Positions 18,360 through 27,198 of a stretch of DNA of 64,000 nt are shown here, piece after piece (positions within the stretch are counted from its first letter, which is position 1; every line of letters starts with the position of its first letter). Position numbers and translations under genes: made by a program. Below the pieces are notes generated by a model. The model had not been told where the DNA came from. It ran no database searches and worked only from the letters and a program-made list of their open reading frames with translations. Source of the DNA: Bdellovibrio sp. UBA4095 (GTDB lineage Bacteria > Bdellovibrionota > Bdellovibrionia > Bdellovibrionales > Bdellovibrionaceae); the NCBI GenBank assembly GCA_002381805.1, contig DFXZ01000014.1, positions 124,001 to 188,000 of the forward strand, in the 5' to 3' direction.

Positions 18360-18400
18360 ATTTAGATTATGAACTGACGTTTTGTTCCTGTAAAGAACCT

Positions 18401-19321
18401 TTAAAAGGACGTCCAATTAATGGTCGTCTTGGGAAAGTCGATCCAATCTTCGTTGGGTGGAAACCCCTCCGGTCGTGGCTCTGTTCCAACTTTATATTTA
18501 AGGAACGCCGTCAGTGCACAGATGAAGGACTCGAAGGCATGGTTGTTTTCGATCATAAGTTTTACATCCTGATCATAAACAAACGCGACATTGTGAGTTC
18601 CGAGTGCCTGCAGTATTTCCTTTCGACTTTGATCTCCCATGACTGAATGCCGGTGGAAACGAAGATGACTTTTCATAACATTTAGAGAACGTCCGATCCT
18701 CCAAATGGAAAGCTTCGGGAACACCTCAATACAAGGCATCTTGAGTCGGCGTTTAATGAACAATGCCCTGGCCAAAAGAGGAGCCATATTTGCACCCATC
18801 GCATGCTGCACAGTAAACGGCTCTTCCAGCTCTGTCGATAGGTACATCTCTACGCATCTTTGAGTGTAGGGAGTAAAAAGCTTTTTAGGCTTTTTCTTTT
18901 TGTTTTGCTTACGAGTGTATTCCCACATCCACTTGACGTGCGGTTGTGGGCAACCTTCAATCCCCGGGCAAGTACTTACACAATTCGTACAAAAAGGAAG
19001 ATTCAAGGGCACATCGAAGGCGACAGATTCCACTTCCCCATGATACTGCTCTATAATCTCATGAATCTTAAAGTCAGCAGAATGGACCTCGTCACTTTTG
19101 ATCTTTTCTACCAATCGAGAGAGAAAAACTTTTTTATGTTTCGGATAGTATTCTAAAACAGCGAGGCAAGCCTTGTCCGACTTGCCTCCACTAAGAGATA
19201 AACCGATAAATCGATGAACGGCTCCGGCATGCGACGAGAGCGCGTCACTTGCAGCTGGCTTTTTATTTACAGCGGCTCGACGGGTTTTGCGTCCATTACT
19301 TGAAAGCCGGCTTTTTCGCAT
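18401..19321 (-). CDS. DUF429-family (predicted RNase H-like fold) protein with Cys cluster
   Basis: A 306-residue protein. An Arg/Lys-rich N-terminal tail of about 40 residues precedes the domain: HRFIGLSLSGGKSDKA (the first acidic/strand motif is Ser here) and VESVAFDVPLNLP, typical of DUF429. A cluster CTNC...CPGIEGC follows, with a fifth Cys near QRC, which could bind metal. The C-terminal VEVFP-like segment EVFPKLSIWRIG and DAL-type helix HAFESFICALTAF match the family. The start overlaps the GHMP gene by 55 bases. Its molecular role is unknown; the family has no proven function. Confidence 0.7.
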   Translation of the reverse strand: MRKSRLSSNGRKTRRAAVNKKPAASDALSSHAGAVHRFIGLSLSGGKSDKACLAVLEYYPKHKKVFLSRLVEKIKSDEVHSADFKIHEIIEQYHGEVESVAFDVPLNLPFCTNCVSTCPGIEGCPQPHVKWMWEYTRKQNKKKKPKKLFTPYTQRCVEMYLSTELEEPFTVQHAMGANMAPLLARALFIKRRLKMPCIEVFPKLSIWRIGRSLNVMKSHLRFHRHSVMGDQSRKEILQALGTHNVAFVYDQDVKLMIENNHAFESFICALTAFLKYKVGTEPRPEGFPPNEDWIDFPKTTINWTSF

Positions 19322-20259
19322 GCGCTTGCCACTCCTCGCCTTTTGTCGGGTGGGCACCAAACTAGGACACAGCCACCGCCCCCCGCTCCACAAATTTTAA
19401 CAGCCTCAGCTCCGTTCTGCAAAGAGACTTCGGCAAGGCGTGAAATCTCAGGACTCGAAAACTCTGGCGCCAATCGTACACGAGCCTCGAATTCTCGCTT
19501 GAACAAAGTGCCTAGTTGATCCCACTTCTGACCTTTCAGCACATGCTCCATTTCTTGAGCAATTCCTTTGAGATCATTCAAGGCCTGCAAAGTGGACTCA
19601 TCTTTAGTGACGGCGTCCTTCATCACTTCAAAGTTATTGAGACCGGAGTGATGAGACTTTCCCGTATAGACCAACATGAATTTGTCACTGAGCCCGCTGT
19701 TTTGAATCGGCAAGGCTTCGTGGTGAATACCGTCATAGCTATACCTTAAGAAGTTCAGGCCACCGGCAACTGCTGGATAATAATCTTGAGTTCCCGTTGG
19801 CGTATTCAAAATTTCGGCTTCAATGTTATGTGCAACTTGAACCATGTGATGAATGTCTTTAAAAGGTTTCTGACAAAACTGCGAAAACGCCTTCATCAAG
19901 CTGATTGTTAAACTTGAACTGCCACCGAGTCCGCCGCCCACAGGGCTTTCAGAGGAGGTTTTTAAAGAAAAACCTTTTTCCGGCATCCAATACCGCAATT
20001 GAGCCTGAAGCAAGCTCACCTTAGGATCCTTATCAGCTAGAGCCTCTGCGAGATTTTGGTAGGACTTAGTCACTTTCATATCCACAGATTCTAACTGAAT
20101 TCCGGGCCCGCTACCTTCCGTCAGTTCAACTGTTGTGTAGACGCTAATCGCGACATTGACTGTGGTTGCCCCTTGAATAAACAAATAGAGGGGCCACAAA
20201 TCAAGCGTCCCCCCAGCCAAATCAACTCTTGTCGGTGATTGAACCAATATCTTCTGCAT
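19267..20259 (-). CDS. GHMP-family sugar kinase-like protein
   Basis: A 330-residue small-molecule kinase. The N-terminal PTRVDLAGGTLD loop, the ATP-binding PVGGGLGGSSSL motif at residues about 107-118 and the C-terminal KICGAGGGGCVL motif are all present. The closest group by eye is the D-glycero-D-manno-heptose 7-phosphate kinase (HddA)/L-fucose kinase type, so a heptose or hexose of an envelope polysaccharide is plausible. Its ATG overlaps the DUF4340 stop (TAATG), showing translational coupling. Confidence 0.85.
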   Translation of the reverse strand: MQKILVQSPTRVDLAGGTLDLWPLYLFIQGATTVNVAISVYTTVELTEGSGPGIQLESVDMKVTKSYQNLAEALADKDPKVSLLQAQLRYWMPEKGFSLKTSSESPVGGGLGGSSSLTISLMKAFSQFCQKPFKDIHHMVQVAHNIEAEILNTPTGTQDYYPAVAGGLNFLRYSYDGIHHEALPIQNSGLSDKFMLVYTGKSHHSGLNNFEVMKDAVTKDESTLQALNDLKGIAQEMEHVLKGQKWDQLGTLFKREFEARVRLAPEFSSPEISRLAEVSLQNGAEAVKICGAGGGGCVLVWCPPDKRRGVASACEKAGFQVMDAKPVEPL

Positions 20260-21227
20260 TATTGTTGGTCTTTCTTAGGATCATTATCTGCCGGCTTAGG
20301 CGGTTCTTCTTGAAGATTCTTCAGATCAAGTTTTATCAAATTATCGAGTGCTCCCGGAGCCAACTTCATTTGTCTCTTTGGCTCTGAGATTGTTGCAAAA
20401 ATAGCAAAATCTTTTGCTTGGCCAACTTCGGCTTGCCAAGTCTTGTCCGACATTGTCAGTTCAAGATCAAAGAGTGACTTCAACTGCGGAGCTGTGGCAC
20501 CCCCTTCGACAAACTCCGTCGCTTCCGCATCTGCAATTTTTTGCAAAAGTTCCCGAACTTTATTTTGATCAAGCTTTAGATCGGCTTTATCCGGAGCGAT
20601 CCAGACACCTTCACGTCGGGCCAGATGCAGGCGACCCGACGAGTTTTTCAATCGAAGCTGATCGACACTGGCAATAGAATGCTTTAAGAATCGACGATCA
20701 CGGTATTCAATCACCTCGCGCTGCAATTTGTTTTGCCAGATCGAGTTGACCAAAAGAAGTCGATTCTCTTTGTTTTTTCGTGCATAAGCATTTTCTTCAA
20801 AATTTCGTTTTTCAGAAATCTCGAATGTATCACTTGCGCCCGAGCTTGTGATAAACGAAACAGTTCCCATTGGTTTATCCAAACCGAACAGAGCCCAGTC
20901 GATCTCATCGCCTTCCTTCACGACGTCAATGATGCGCTCAGCGGCTGTATTCTTAATTAGGTCCTCGACGACACTGTTATCAGCGGGCTCTTGTAAAGGG
21001 TGTTCAAGATTCCATCCATCTACGGACCGTTGAAGTAGAATTCTTTTCGCGTTGTGATTTATGTCGACCTTGTCAACCTGCTGAAACTCGACCGTCATCA
21101 GTCGAGTTTCGCTCATTCTTTGCTCTTCAAGCTTCTGATCTCTTTTGAAATCGTAATAGGCATAGCCGGTAAACAGCAGCAAAGCAGCCACCAAGATTGA
21201 TCTTCCCTTCACTTTCATACTAAGCAT
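20259..21227 (-). CDS. DUF4340-domain membrane-anchored protein
   Basis: A 322-residue protein with one N-terminal transmembrane helix (residues about 9-25) and an extracytoplasmic body carrying DUF4340-type repeats (VDKVDI, ILLQRSVDGWNLEHP, WALFGLDKPMGTVSF). This family is usually found next to GldG-like ABC genes, as here. The C terminus is a charged Glu/Lys/Pro tail. AAGGAG is only 2 bases from the ATG at 21227, so an ATG at 21218 is possible. It overlaps the GldG-like gene by 8 bases. Confidence 0.8.
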   Translation of the reverse strand: MLSMKVKGRSILVAALLLFTGYAYYDFKRDQKLEEQRMSETRLMTVEFQQVDKVDINHNAKRILLQRSVDGWNLEHPLQEPADNSVVEDLIKNTAAERIIDVVKEGDEIDWALFGLDKPMGTVSFITSSGASDTFEISEKRNFEENAYARKNKENRLLLVNSIWQNKLQREVIEYRDRRFLKHSIASVDQLRLKNSSGRLHLARREGVWIAPDKADLKLDQNKVRELLQKIADAEATEFVEGGATAPQLKSLFDLELTMSDKTWQAEVGQAKDFAIFATISEPKRQMKLAPGALDNLIKLDLKNLQEEPPKPADNDPKKDQQ

Positions 21228-22755
21228 TTCTCCTTTTTAACCATAGTCCGATACTTGTTCCCAGCAGAAGCAAAGGAAAAGGAATGATAAATGCAAAAAG
21301 GAAAACTCCGAACTTGGTATCGGTCAAAACCATTTGGGTCGCCAGCGGCTCTTTGGGAGTGATGCTGATAAGATTTTCCTCTTTCGCAAGTGCCGCGATA
21401 GAATTCAGAACCAAATCACGATTCATATTTTGATAAAGCATTTGATTGGTCATAAAGTCCACGTCGCCGACCACTACCATCGCAAAATCTTTGGCATTCT
21501 GATCGCCGTCCCATTTCCCCGAAACTTCTGCAGCAATTGCAAAACTGCCCGCGGGTCCTTGGCCTTTGATTTGAATACTTTCGAAAGCCATTGCGTCTTC
21601 TGATGTTTTTACGAGCTCTTCTACTACAACACCTTCAGGCGCTTTTGCTTTTTCAAGAGACTGAGGGAAACGGAACAGAGTCGCCTCGCCAACGGCAAAG
21701 CTTTTCGTGATCTTATTCGCACCCGAGAACAGAGTTCCGACTGTCGGGCCCTGATTAATACCCTGACCCATGACCGTGTCGACAATATTAAAAATATAAT
21801 TATTGCCCAGCTTCAGACCAGCCTTAGTGACCAACTTTTCAAGCCCCACCGAATTCTGTGACTCGAGGGCCAGCAATAAGCTTCCCCCTCTTTTGAGATA
21901 ATTTTCAAGAGCCGTGATTTCGAACTCTTGGAAATCCTGGATGGGCCCGGCAATGACTACCACGGAAGCATCGTCTGGCACTTTCGCAGATTGCACTAGA
22001 GGAAGGGGCTTTACCGTATAACGATTGTTTTCCAACATCACTTTCAAAGAATTCAGACCCAATCCTTCTTTTGCCTCGGTCAACGATTTTTCGCCGTGGC
22101 CCACGGTAAAATAGATAGTCTTCACTTCTTCGCGAGTGACCTTCACCAAAGCACTGGTAAATTCTTGTTCGTCAATCTTCTCGATTCGATTGCGTCGTCC
22201 CTTGTAATCCAGAAAAACAACACCGCTACCTTTATCAACACCATAATCACTGGCCAGATCAGGTCTTTCGTTCACTTCGACAAAATCAAGACGAACTAGT
22301 TTGCTTTGGTCTTGGTATTTTTTGATCAGTTCTCTGAATAAACGGCGATTCTCTTCGTTTCCTTCAACACCTTTTTTATAGAAAAAAAGAACCTTCAACT
22401 CCGAGCTCAGGTCTTTCACAAGTTTGATGGACTGCTCTGACAAAGTATTAGCTTGAGCTACCGAAAAATCCCAAGTCTTGTAATGCTTCACTCCGAGGTA
22501 GTTCACCACAATTAAAAGAGCCAACATGAGTACGATCAAAACACCCATGCTCATTCCTTCTTTTGTCGTCTTCATCGTGAAAAATTCTTTAAAGAACTCA
22601 CGATCCTTTATCAGGCCGACCAGAATAAATAAAACCGCCAAGCCCAACGCCACCCAACAAAATGGCACCCAATCACCCAATAGATAGCGAGTGATTGACA
22701 TTGAAACCAACGAAATCCCTGCAAATAAGAAAGATATTTTACTCAACTTGCTCAT
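21220..22755 (-). CDS. GldG-family ABC transporter auxiliary protein
   Basis: A 511-residue protein with transmembrane helices near the N terminus (residues about 8-50 and 70-90) and one near the C terminus, and a large extracytoplasmic domain between. The pattern DFSVAQANTLSEQS, VLFFYKKG, RLDFVEVNERPDLA and the VVVIAGP segment match the GldG/DUF4350-like 'ABC-type uncharacterised' group. The ATG at 22755 follows GGAG inside the end of the permease gene. It is coupled to the permease upstream and to DUF4340 downstream. In Bacteroidetes the homologue belongs to the gliding apparatus; here no gliding role is shown. Confidence 0.85.
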   Translation of the reverse strand: MSKLSKISFLFAGISLVSMSITRYLLGDWVPFCWVALGLAVLFILVGLIKDREFFKEFFTMKTTKEGMSMGVLIVLMLALLIVVNYLGVKHYKTWDFSVAQANTLSEQSIKLVKDLSSELKVLFFYKKGVEGNEENRRLFRELIKKYQDQSKLVRLDFVEVNERPDLASDYGVDKGSGVVFLDYKGRRNRIEKIDEQEFTSALVKVTREEVKTIYFTVGHGEKSLTEAKEGLGLNSLKVMLENNRYTVKPLPLVQSAKVPDDASVVVIAGPIQDFQEFEITALENYLKRGGSLLLALESQNSVGLEKLVTKAGLKLGNNYIFNIVDTVMGQGINQGPTVGTLFSGANKITKSFAVGEATLFRFPQSLEKAKAPEGVVVEELVKTSEDAMAFESIQIKGQGPAGSFAIAAEVSGKWDGDQNAKDFAMVVVGDVDFMTNQMLYQNMNRDLVLNSIAALAKEENLISITPKEPLATQMVLTDTKFGVFLFAFIIPFPLLLLGTSIGLWLKRRNA

Positions 22756-22757
22756 GA

Positions 22758-23531
22758 CTATCTCCAACGGGAAGATTCAACAACGCGCTCTGCAAGAAAA
22801 CAGAAAAGCACGACAATACTTAGAAAGAAAACCAAACTGCTACTGCGGATCGTTCCCTCTACTAGACTTGAAAGATGAGAGCTTAGCGAAACATGCTCAA
22901 ACACTTTTCGCAGTTTTTCCCCATCAACAACTTCTGCGCCAATTCCAATAAACCAAATAGAGACGTTTAAGATGACAGATGTCACATAGGCGACAATGCT
23001 ATTATCAGTCAGTGACGATGAGAACAAATCCATCGCGGTATATACTCCACCGACCAGGAAGATACCCAGGAAAGCAACCATCAAAGGTCCCCAATTTAGA
23101 GAAGCCAAAGTCGCTGTCGCCAAAGGATATGCCAACGCCAACATCACGATCCCGGCGACCGCACCAAGAGCCGCAAAGTATTTTCCGAGTACGATCTGTA
23201 CGGAAGTCACTGGTGATGTCAGAAGAAGATCAAACGTCCTTAGCTTTTTCTCCTCTGCAAAGAGCTTCATAGTTAAAGCGGGCACGACAAAAATTAACAT
23301 CAAATTCAAATAAGAGAGTTGTCGCAAGAACACGCCATAGTGAATGTTCAGTTGATTCTGAGGAATTCCCTGCTGCATAACGTAGTTCAGCAGTAACTGG
23401 GCAAACAAATCCAGCTGAATGGGGTAAACCCAACTAAAAACCAAGCTGACCATAAAACAAATGATCCAAAAAGTAGGATTCAAATAGAATCCTTTTAGTT
23501 CTTTTTTAAAAATCGTTAGAGTGCTGCTCAT
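22758..23531 (-). CDS. ABC-2 type transporter permease (GldF-like)
   Basis: A 257-residue inner-membrane protein with about six transmembrane segments, starting with FWIICFMVSLVFSWVYP and ending with VVLFCFLAERVVESSRW. The EEKKLRTFDLLLTSPV motif between segments is typical of ABC-2 permeases. Its ATG overlaps the ATPase stop (ATGA), so the two are translated together. It forms the membrane part of the transporter with the ATPase. Confidence 0.9.
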   Translation of the reverse strand: MSSTLTIFKKELKGFYLNPTFWIICFMVSLVFSWVYPIQLDLFAQLLLNYVMQQGIPQNQLNIHYGVFLRQLSYLNLMLIFVVPALTMKLFAEEKKLRTFDLLLTSPVTSVQIVLGKYFAALGAVAGIVMLALAYPLATATLASLNWGPLMVAFLGIFLVGGVYTAMDLFSSSLTDNSIVAYVTSVILNVSIWFIGIGAEVVDGEKLRKVFEHVSLSSHLSSLVEGTIRSSSLVFFLSIVVLFCFLAERVVESSRWR

Positions 23532-24466
23532 GCCTCACCTCCTTGTTCCCCGTATGTCAGTTTGAGGAAGACATCTTCCAGATCAATCTTTGAAGGACTC
23601 AACTCAACCAAGCCATAACCTTTAGCAACAATGCTTGAAGAAATTGCATCAACAACTTCGTCTCCGCCCTGCAGATCAATTTCCCAATCTTTTGCAGAAG
23701 TGCCCGCTTTCACCGAGATCACTTGGTTGATTTCACTAAGAACGCTATGCAGATTTTCAGCATCCTTGCGTAGACGAATACGCAGGCGGCTTTTACCCTT
23801 ATCCATCATTGCAAGATTATGAATGCTATCCTGTGCAACGATCTCTCCATGGTGAATGATGATAATCTTCTCGCAAGTCGCTTGAACCTCAGGAAGAATA
23901 TGAGTGGACAGAATAATCGTATGCTGTCCTTTTAATTCTTTAATGAGGTCACGGATTTCTGCCACCTGCTTTGGATCCAGACCGACTGTAGGCTCATCCA
24001 AAATCAGAATTTCAGGATCAGACACGATGGCCTGAGCTATTCCCACACGTTGTTTGAATCCTTTGGATAGATGCCCGATCAGTCGCTTCTGAACATCGCC
24101 CAAATGGGTTTTATCGATGGCATTATCGACATACTTTTCAATCTTAGACTTTGGAACTTGCTTTAGAGCAGCGACGTACTGCAAATACTCCCGAACATAC
24201 ATATCAGAATAGACTGGGGGAGTTTCCGGCAAGTACCCGATATGCTTTTTCACCTCGATTGGATTCACAAACACATCGTAACCAGCGACCGAGGCTTCGC
24301 CAGAGCTGGGTGCCATGAACCCAGTGATTATTTTCATAGTCGTGGATTTACCTGCTCCATTTGGACCCAAAAATCCAACGACATCACCTTTTTCGATCGA
24401 AAAGTTCAAATTATGGATGGCCCGTCGAGGACCATAATGCTTCGTTAGGTTTTTGACTTGAATCAT
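23528..24466 (-). CDS. ABC transporter ATP-binding protein (GldA-like)
   Basis: A 312-residue ATPase. AGGAG precedes the ATG at 24466, which gives the usual start MIQVKNLTKHYG; an upstream open frame lacks support. Walker A GPNGAGKST, the Q-loop, signature LSKGFKQR and Walker B LILDEPTVGLDP are intact, so ATP hydrolysis is expected. A C-terminal domain of about 90 residues follows. It is the first gene of the seven-gene minus-strand set. Confidence 0.93.
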   Translation of the reverse strand: MIQVKNLTKHYGPRRAIHNLNFSIEKGDVVGFLGPNGAGKSTTMKIITGFMAPSSGEASVAGYDVFVNPIEVKKHIGYLPETPPVYSDMYVREYLQYVAALKQVPKSKIEKYVDNAIDKTHLGDVQKRLIGHLSKGFKQRVGIAQAIVSDPEILILDEPTVGLDPKQVAEIRDLIKELKGQHTIILSTHILPEVQATCEKIIIIHHGEIVAQDSIHNLAMMDKGKSRLRIRLRKDAENLHSVLSEINQVISVKAGTSAKDWEIDLQGGDEVVDAISSSIVAKGYGLVELSPSKIDLEDVFLKLTYGEQGGEA

Positions 24467-24525
24467 TGATTCTCCTCTAGTTGATGAGGAAAATTTTAGT
24501 CTGACTGGTGACTCAGTCAAGGTCC

Positions 24526-25788
24526 TTAGACATGACGCAAAGTAAAACTCAAAGTTCTTTCAGAATGATAGGTAACTCTCCCAAGCTTATCACCTTTGAT
24601 GGGGCGTACGAATCGGCACTCAACGAATGCAACTGCTACTTTCTGCCCCAGCATGAGGCTTTTCGCTGAAAGTGACTCTTTAGCAACCCACTCGGCGACT
24701 TCCTGAATCTCCCTTTCACTGACCTCTTGATCTCTCTGTCGATGGATAATCGCGTGTGCGCCGGGGTAATCCTTTAAATGCAGCCAGTAGTCCCAGGCTT
24801 TCGCCTGACGAAGTAAAGCCATATTATCAGCTGCAGACTTACCACAGTAGGCAATGACCCCCGACTCGAGGACTCGCTTTCGCCCTCGAGCTTCGGCCTT
24901 ATGCATAAGATCGACCAGAGCATTCTTCTGAACTTTCGCTTTATAAGTTGCACGCTCTAACTTGCGGATTTCTTCCGCCAAAGAAAGCGCTCGAGCGCGA
25001 GCTCCTTCTTTTTTCTGCAAAAGTTGTTTTGCCTTGGAAAATGAATGCTCAATATTCCAACTTAAACTCTGCTCTGGATTGACGAAGACCTTCAACTCCC
25101 CGGGTACTTCAAGATTCCCCAAAGTTTTGAGCGTCAAACCCACCTTAGACCACGTCTGATCTTCCGTGCTATCGATTTGTTTTTGAATTTCAGCGAGCGC
25201 CTTCTTCTTTTTTATCAGATCCTTTTGACGCTGTTTTTCCCACTGCGCGAGCGGATCCAGCGAATTTTTTTGAGGTGCGCTTTGCTCGCGCAACCACTCC
25301 TCCTGGACAACTTCGAGCGCCCTGGGCGGCGGCGGACTTTCAACAAGCGGCGGGGGCGACAATGGTAGTGGTTTATCCCACGAAATCTGTTTTCCACCTG
25401 CCCGAACAATCAGGTTCGCTTGCTTGGGAATAAGGCGAATCTCCAGTTCACAGGTTTCACCATTCCCCACCAACTCCAGGGTAACAACCCTGCCCCATTG
25501 CTCTTGCAATGTCATGTGCGAGAAACGTAAGTTCCTAGCTCGGGAATTTAGAAATAAGCTGACGGGTTTTCCTTTGGGACTTTTTCTAAATGGACATCGG
25601 TCTTTAAACAGTAAGAACATCGGACTTTGGGGAACGAGGTCCAGAATCAACCAAAAGTGACCTGCGCCATGGAAGCCCAAAGCCAATCCTCGATCGTTGG
25701 CCAGGACGTCTTGGAGCTGGGCCCCCGCAAGGCACGAGCTGAAAGTCGTAACAAAGTTCTGAAGTTCCTGCTGGGTAAGAGCTTTCAT
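24526..25788 (-). CDS. NFACT-family protein (RqcH-like), short form
   Basis: A 420-residue protein; RqcH/FbpA proteins usually have about 560. The N-terminal NFACT-N part covers residues about 1-130, a Pro-rich break follows (residues about 145-165), then a coiled-coil (about 185-310, with KKKKALAEIQKQI) and an NFACT-R domain with AYCGKSAADNMALL and YWLHLKDYPGAHAII. RqcH adds C-terminal Ala tails to stalled nascent chains. The motif that in Bacillus RqcH is D97-R98 reads G99-R100 here. Tail-adding function is therefore doubtful. The ATG at 25788 has no strong ribosome site. Confidence 0.8.
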   Translation of the reverse strand: MKALTQQELQNFVTTFSSCLAGAQLQDVLANDRGLALGFHGAGHFWLILDLVPQSPMFLLFKDRCPFRKSPKGKPVSLFLNSRARNLRFSHMTLQEQWGRVVTLELVGNGETCELEIRLIPKQANLIVRAGGKQISWDKPLPLSPPPLVESPPPPRALEVVQEEWLREQSAPQKNSLDPLAQWEKQRQKDLIKKKKALAEIQKQIDSTEDQTWSKVGLTLKTLGNLEVPGELKVFVNPEQSLSWNIEHSFSKAKQLLQKKEGARARALSLAEEIRKLERATYKAKVQKNALVDLMHKAEARGRKRVLESGVIAYCGKSAADNMALLRQAKAWDYWLHLKDYPGAHAIIHRQRDQEVSEREIQEVAEWVAKESLSAKSLMLGQKVAVAFVECRFVRPIKGDKLGRVTYHSERTLSFTLRHV

Positions 25789-25867
25789 GGGCCCATACTG
25801 TCATTCTTTAGGCCAAATTTCCATCAGGATACTCAGATTCTTCGGTTTTTGACCGATAAATTTCCTG

Positions 25868-26140
25868 ATGACAACAGAAACCTTACTCAAAATAGTCGAA
25901 ACTCAGCTTCAAGAAACTTCGAACATGAAGGAGAAATCCTCGGATTTCATCCGCAAAGTCGTTCATCTTTATACATTAAGGCTCATTAAAGGTGGCACGA
26001 CGATACCTGTGGATTTCATTCAGGATGTTTTAGAGGACATCGAGAACGATGCCATCGAAATTTTCCGCAAAAAAACCTATGGCTATCTTACCCTTGAAGA
26101 ATACCGCCGACACAAATTTAAACAAAAGAATGACAACTAG
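25868..26140 (+). CDS. Small cytoplasmic protein of unknown function
   Basis: A 90-residue, helix-rich, charged protein without signal or membrane segment. It shows a two-part pattern: a first helix to residue 45 and a second to about 85, ending in EEYRRHKFKQKN. No domain is recognised. No clear ribosome site precedes the ATG. It is convergent with the tiny ORF at 26137-26208, whose stop overlaps its own. Coding is likely because the frame is open, biased to charged helices and in a free interval, but I have no further support. Confidence 0.5.
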   Translation: MTTETLLKIVETQLQETSNMKEKSSDFIRKVVHLYTLRLIKGGTTIPVDFIQDVLEDIENDAIEIFRKKTYGYLTLEEYRRHKFKQKNDN

Positions 26141-26208
26141 GGGACTTGAGCAACGACGATAAGAGTTGTCGCAATCAGGTAGCAAGTAATAGCGAACAGA
26201 GATCTCAT
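26137..26208 (-). CDS. Possible 23-residue single-pass membrane peptide
   Basis: The minus strand reads AAAGGAGCC, then ATCT, then ATG at 26208. This strong ribosome site precedes a 23-codon frame ending in TAG. The product starts MRSLFAITCYL and continues with a hydrophobic stretch IATTLIVVAQVP, which would make one transmembrane helix or a signal-like peptide. It is below usual gene-finding cut-offs. The stop overlaps the stop of the convergent small gene. A loose TAGAAT at 26240-26245 lies upstream as a possible -10 element. No homologue is claimed. Confidence 0.4.
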   Translation of the reverse strand: MRSLFAITCYLIATTLIVVAQVP

Positions 26209-26290
26209 AGATGGCTCCTTTTTTTATTAGTGAGGCCATTCTAGAAAAAAAATTTTCTAACTTTAACTTTCAGTTCTGACATCTGTCTTC

Positions 26291-27181
26291 TTACAGATTA
26301 GACTTTTCAATTGTCGCAAAATAGAGCGGACCAAAGCCACAGCGATCCGGCAGATAAGCCACACCATACTCTGTCTTTTCTCCGCCTACCCCGACAGGTG
26401 ACGGCAGCAGCCGAACTTTGTCTTTCTTTTTCTTAAGCAGCTTGCCGACAACACCATCATTTTCTATGGGACTAATGGAGCATGTCGAATAAACGATTCT
26501 GCCCCCAGGGCGAACCGCTAAGTAAGCTGCACTTAACAACGAGTATTGGCGAGTTGCCAAATGTTCGGTCCTTCGCACAGACCACTCATTTTGAGCAGTG
26601 GCATTTTCAAGAATATGTCGCTCCCCAGAGCAAGGTGCATCCAACAGAATTCTGTCGAAGCTATCGGGTTCTTTTAGTCCAAACTGCACGCCATCTTTAC
26701 CCGTGACCCAAACTCGATCTCGAATATGTCGCGGGACATATTGTTGAATCACCTTCTTGAGTCTCTCCCGGCGCTCTGGAGACAGGTCATTACAAAAAAT
26801 CTCACCTTGAGTGCGTAGCGCCTCTATCAATACTAAACTCTTACCACCAGGAGCCGCACACATGTCGAGCAAACGATCACCCTCTTGAACTTCAAGTGCT
26901 CTTGCGACCATGACACTGGCTGGATCCATAATGTAGATATCAAGAAGTTCATCTTGATTCCGATGAGGCTGCAAGGTCTCTTCAACTGGAATCCAGTAAC
27001 AGTTCGGCAACTCCGGGTTAACCTTAAAGTTCTGCCACGGTCGACCCGCTTCTTCAATTGTCCATAAATTCTTCCGAGCAACCTGTTGCTCCCCTTTCAG
27101 AAGGGCTTGGTAAAGAGCTGGCCAGCGGTCTTTATAGATATTTTGAAAATACAAATAAAATGGATGCGTCTCGGAGATCAT
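26291..27181 (-). CDS. RsmB/NOP-family RNA cytosine-C5 methyltransferase
   Basis: A 296-residue SAM-dependent methyltransferase. Motif I is LLDMCAAPGGKS, motif IV DAPCSGE (catalytic Cys) and motif VI YSTCSISPIEND (second catalytic Cys), so the enzyme should make m5C in rRNA or tRNA. AGAGGAC precedes the ATG. The exact target (for example 16S C1407, as RsmF) cannot be told from sequence alone. It is convergent with nothing and lies 17 bases after phoR on the same strand, probably co-transcribed. Confidence 0.9.
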   Translation of the reverse strand: MISETHPFYLYFQNIYKDRWPALYQALLKGEQQVARKNLWTIEEAGRPWQNFKVNPELPNCYWIPVEETLQPHRNQDELLDIYIMDPASVMVARALEVQEGDRLLDMCAAPGGKSLVLIEALRTQGEIFCNDLSPERRERLKKVIQQYVPRHIRDRVWVTGKDGVQFGLKEPDSFDRILLDAPCSGERHILENATAQNEWSVRRTEHLATRQYSLLSAAYLAVRPGGRIVYSTCSISPIENDGVVGKLLKKKKDKVRLLPSPVGVGGEKTEYGVAYLPDRCGFGPLYFATIEKSNL

Positions 27182-27198
27182 TTTTCAACAAGTCCTCT

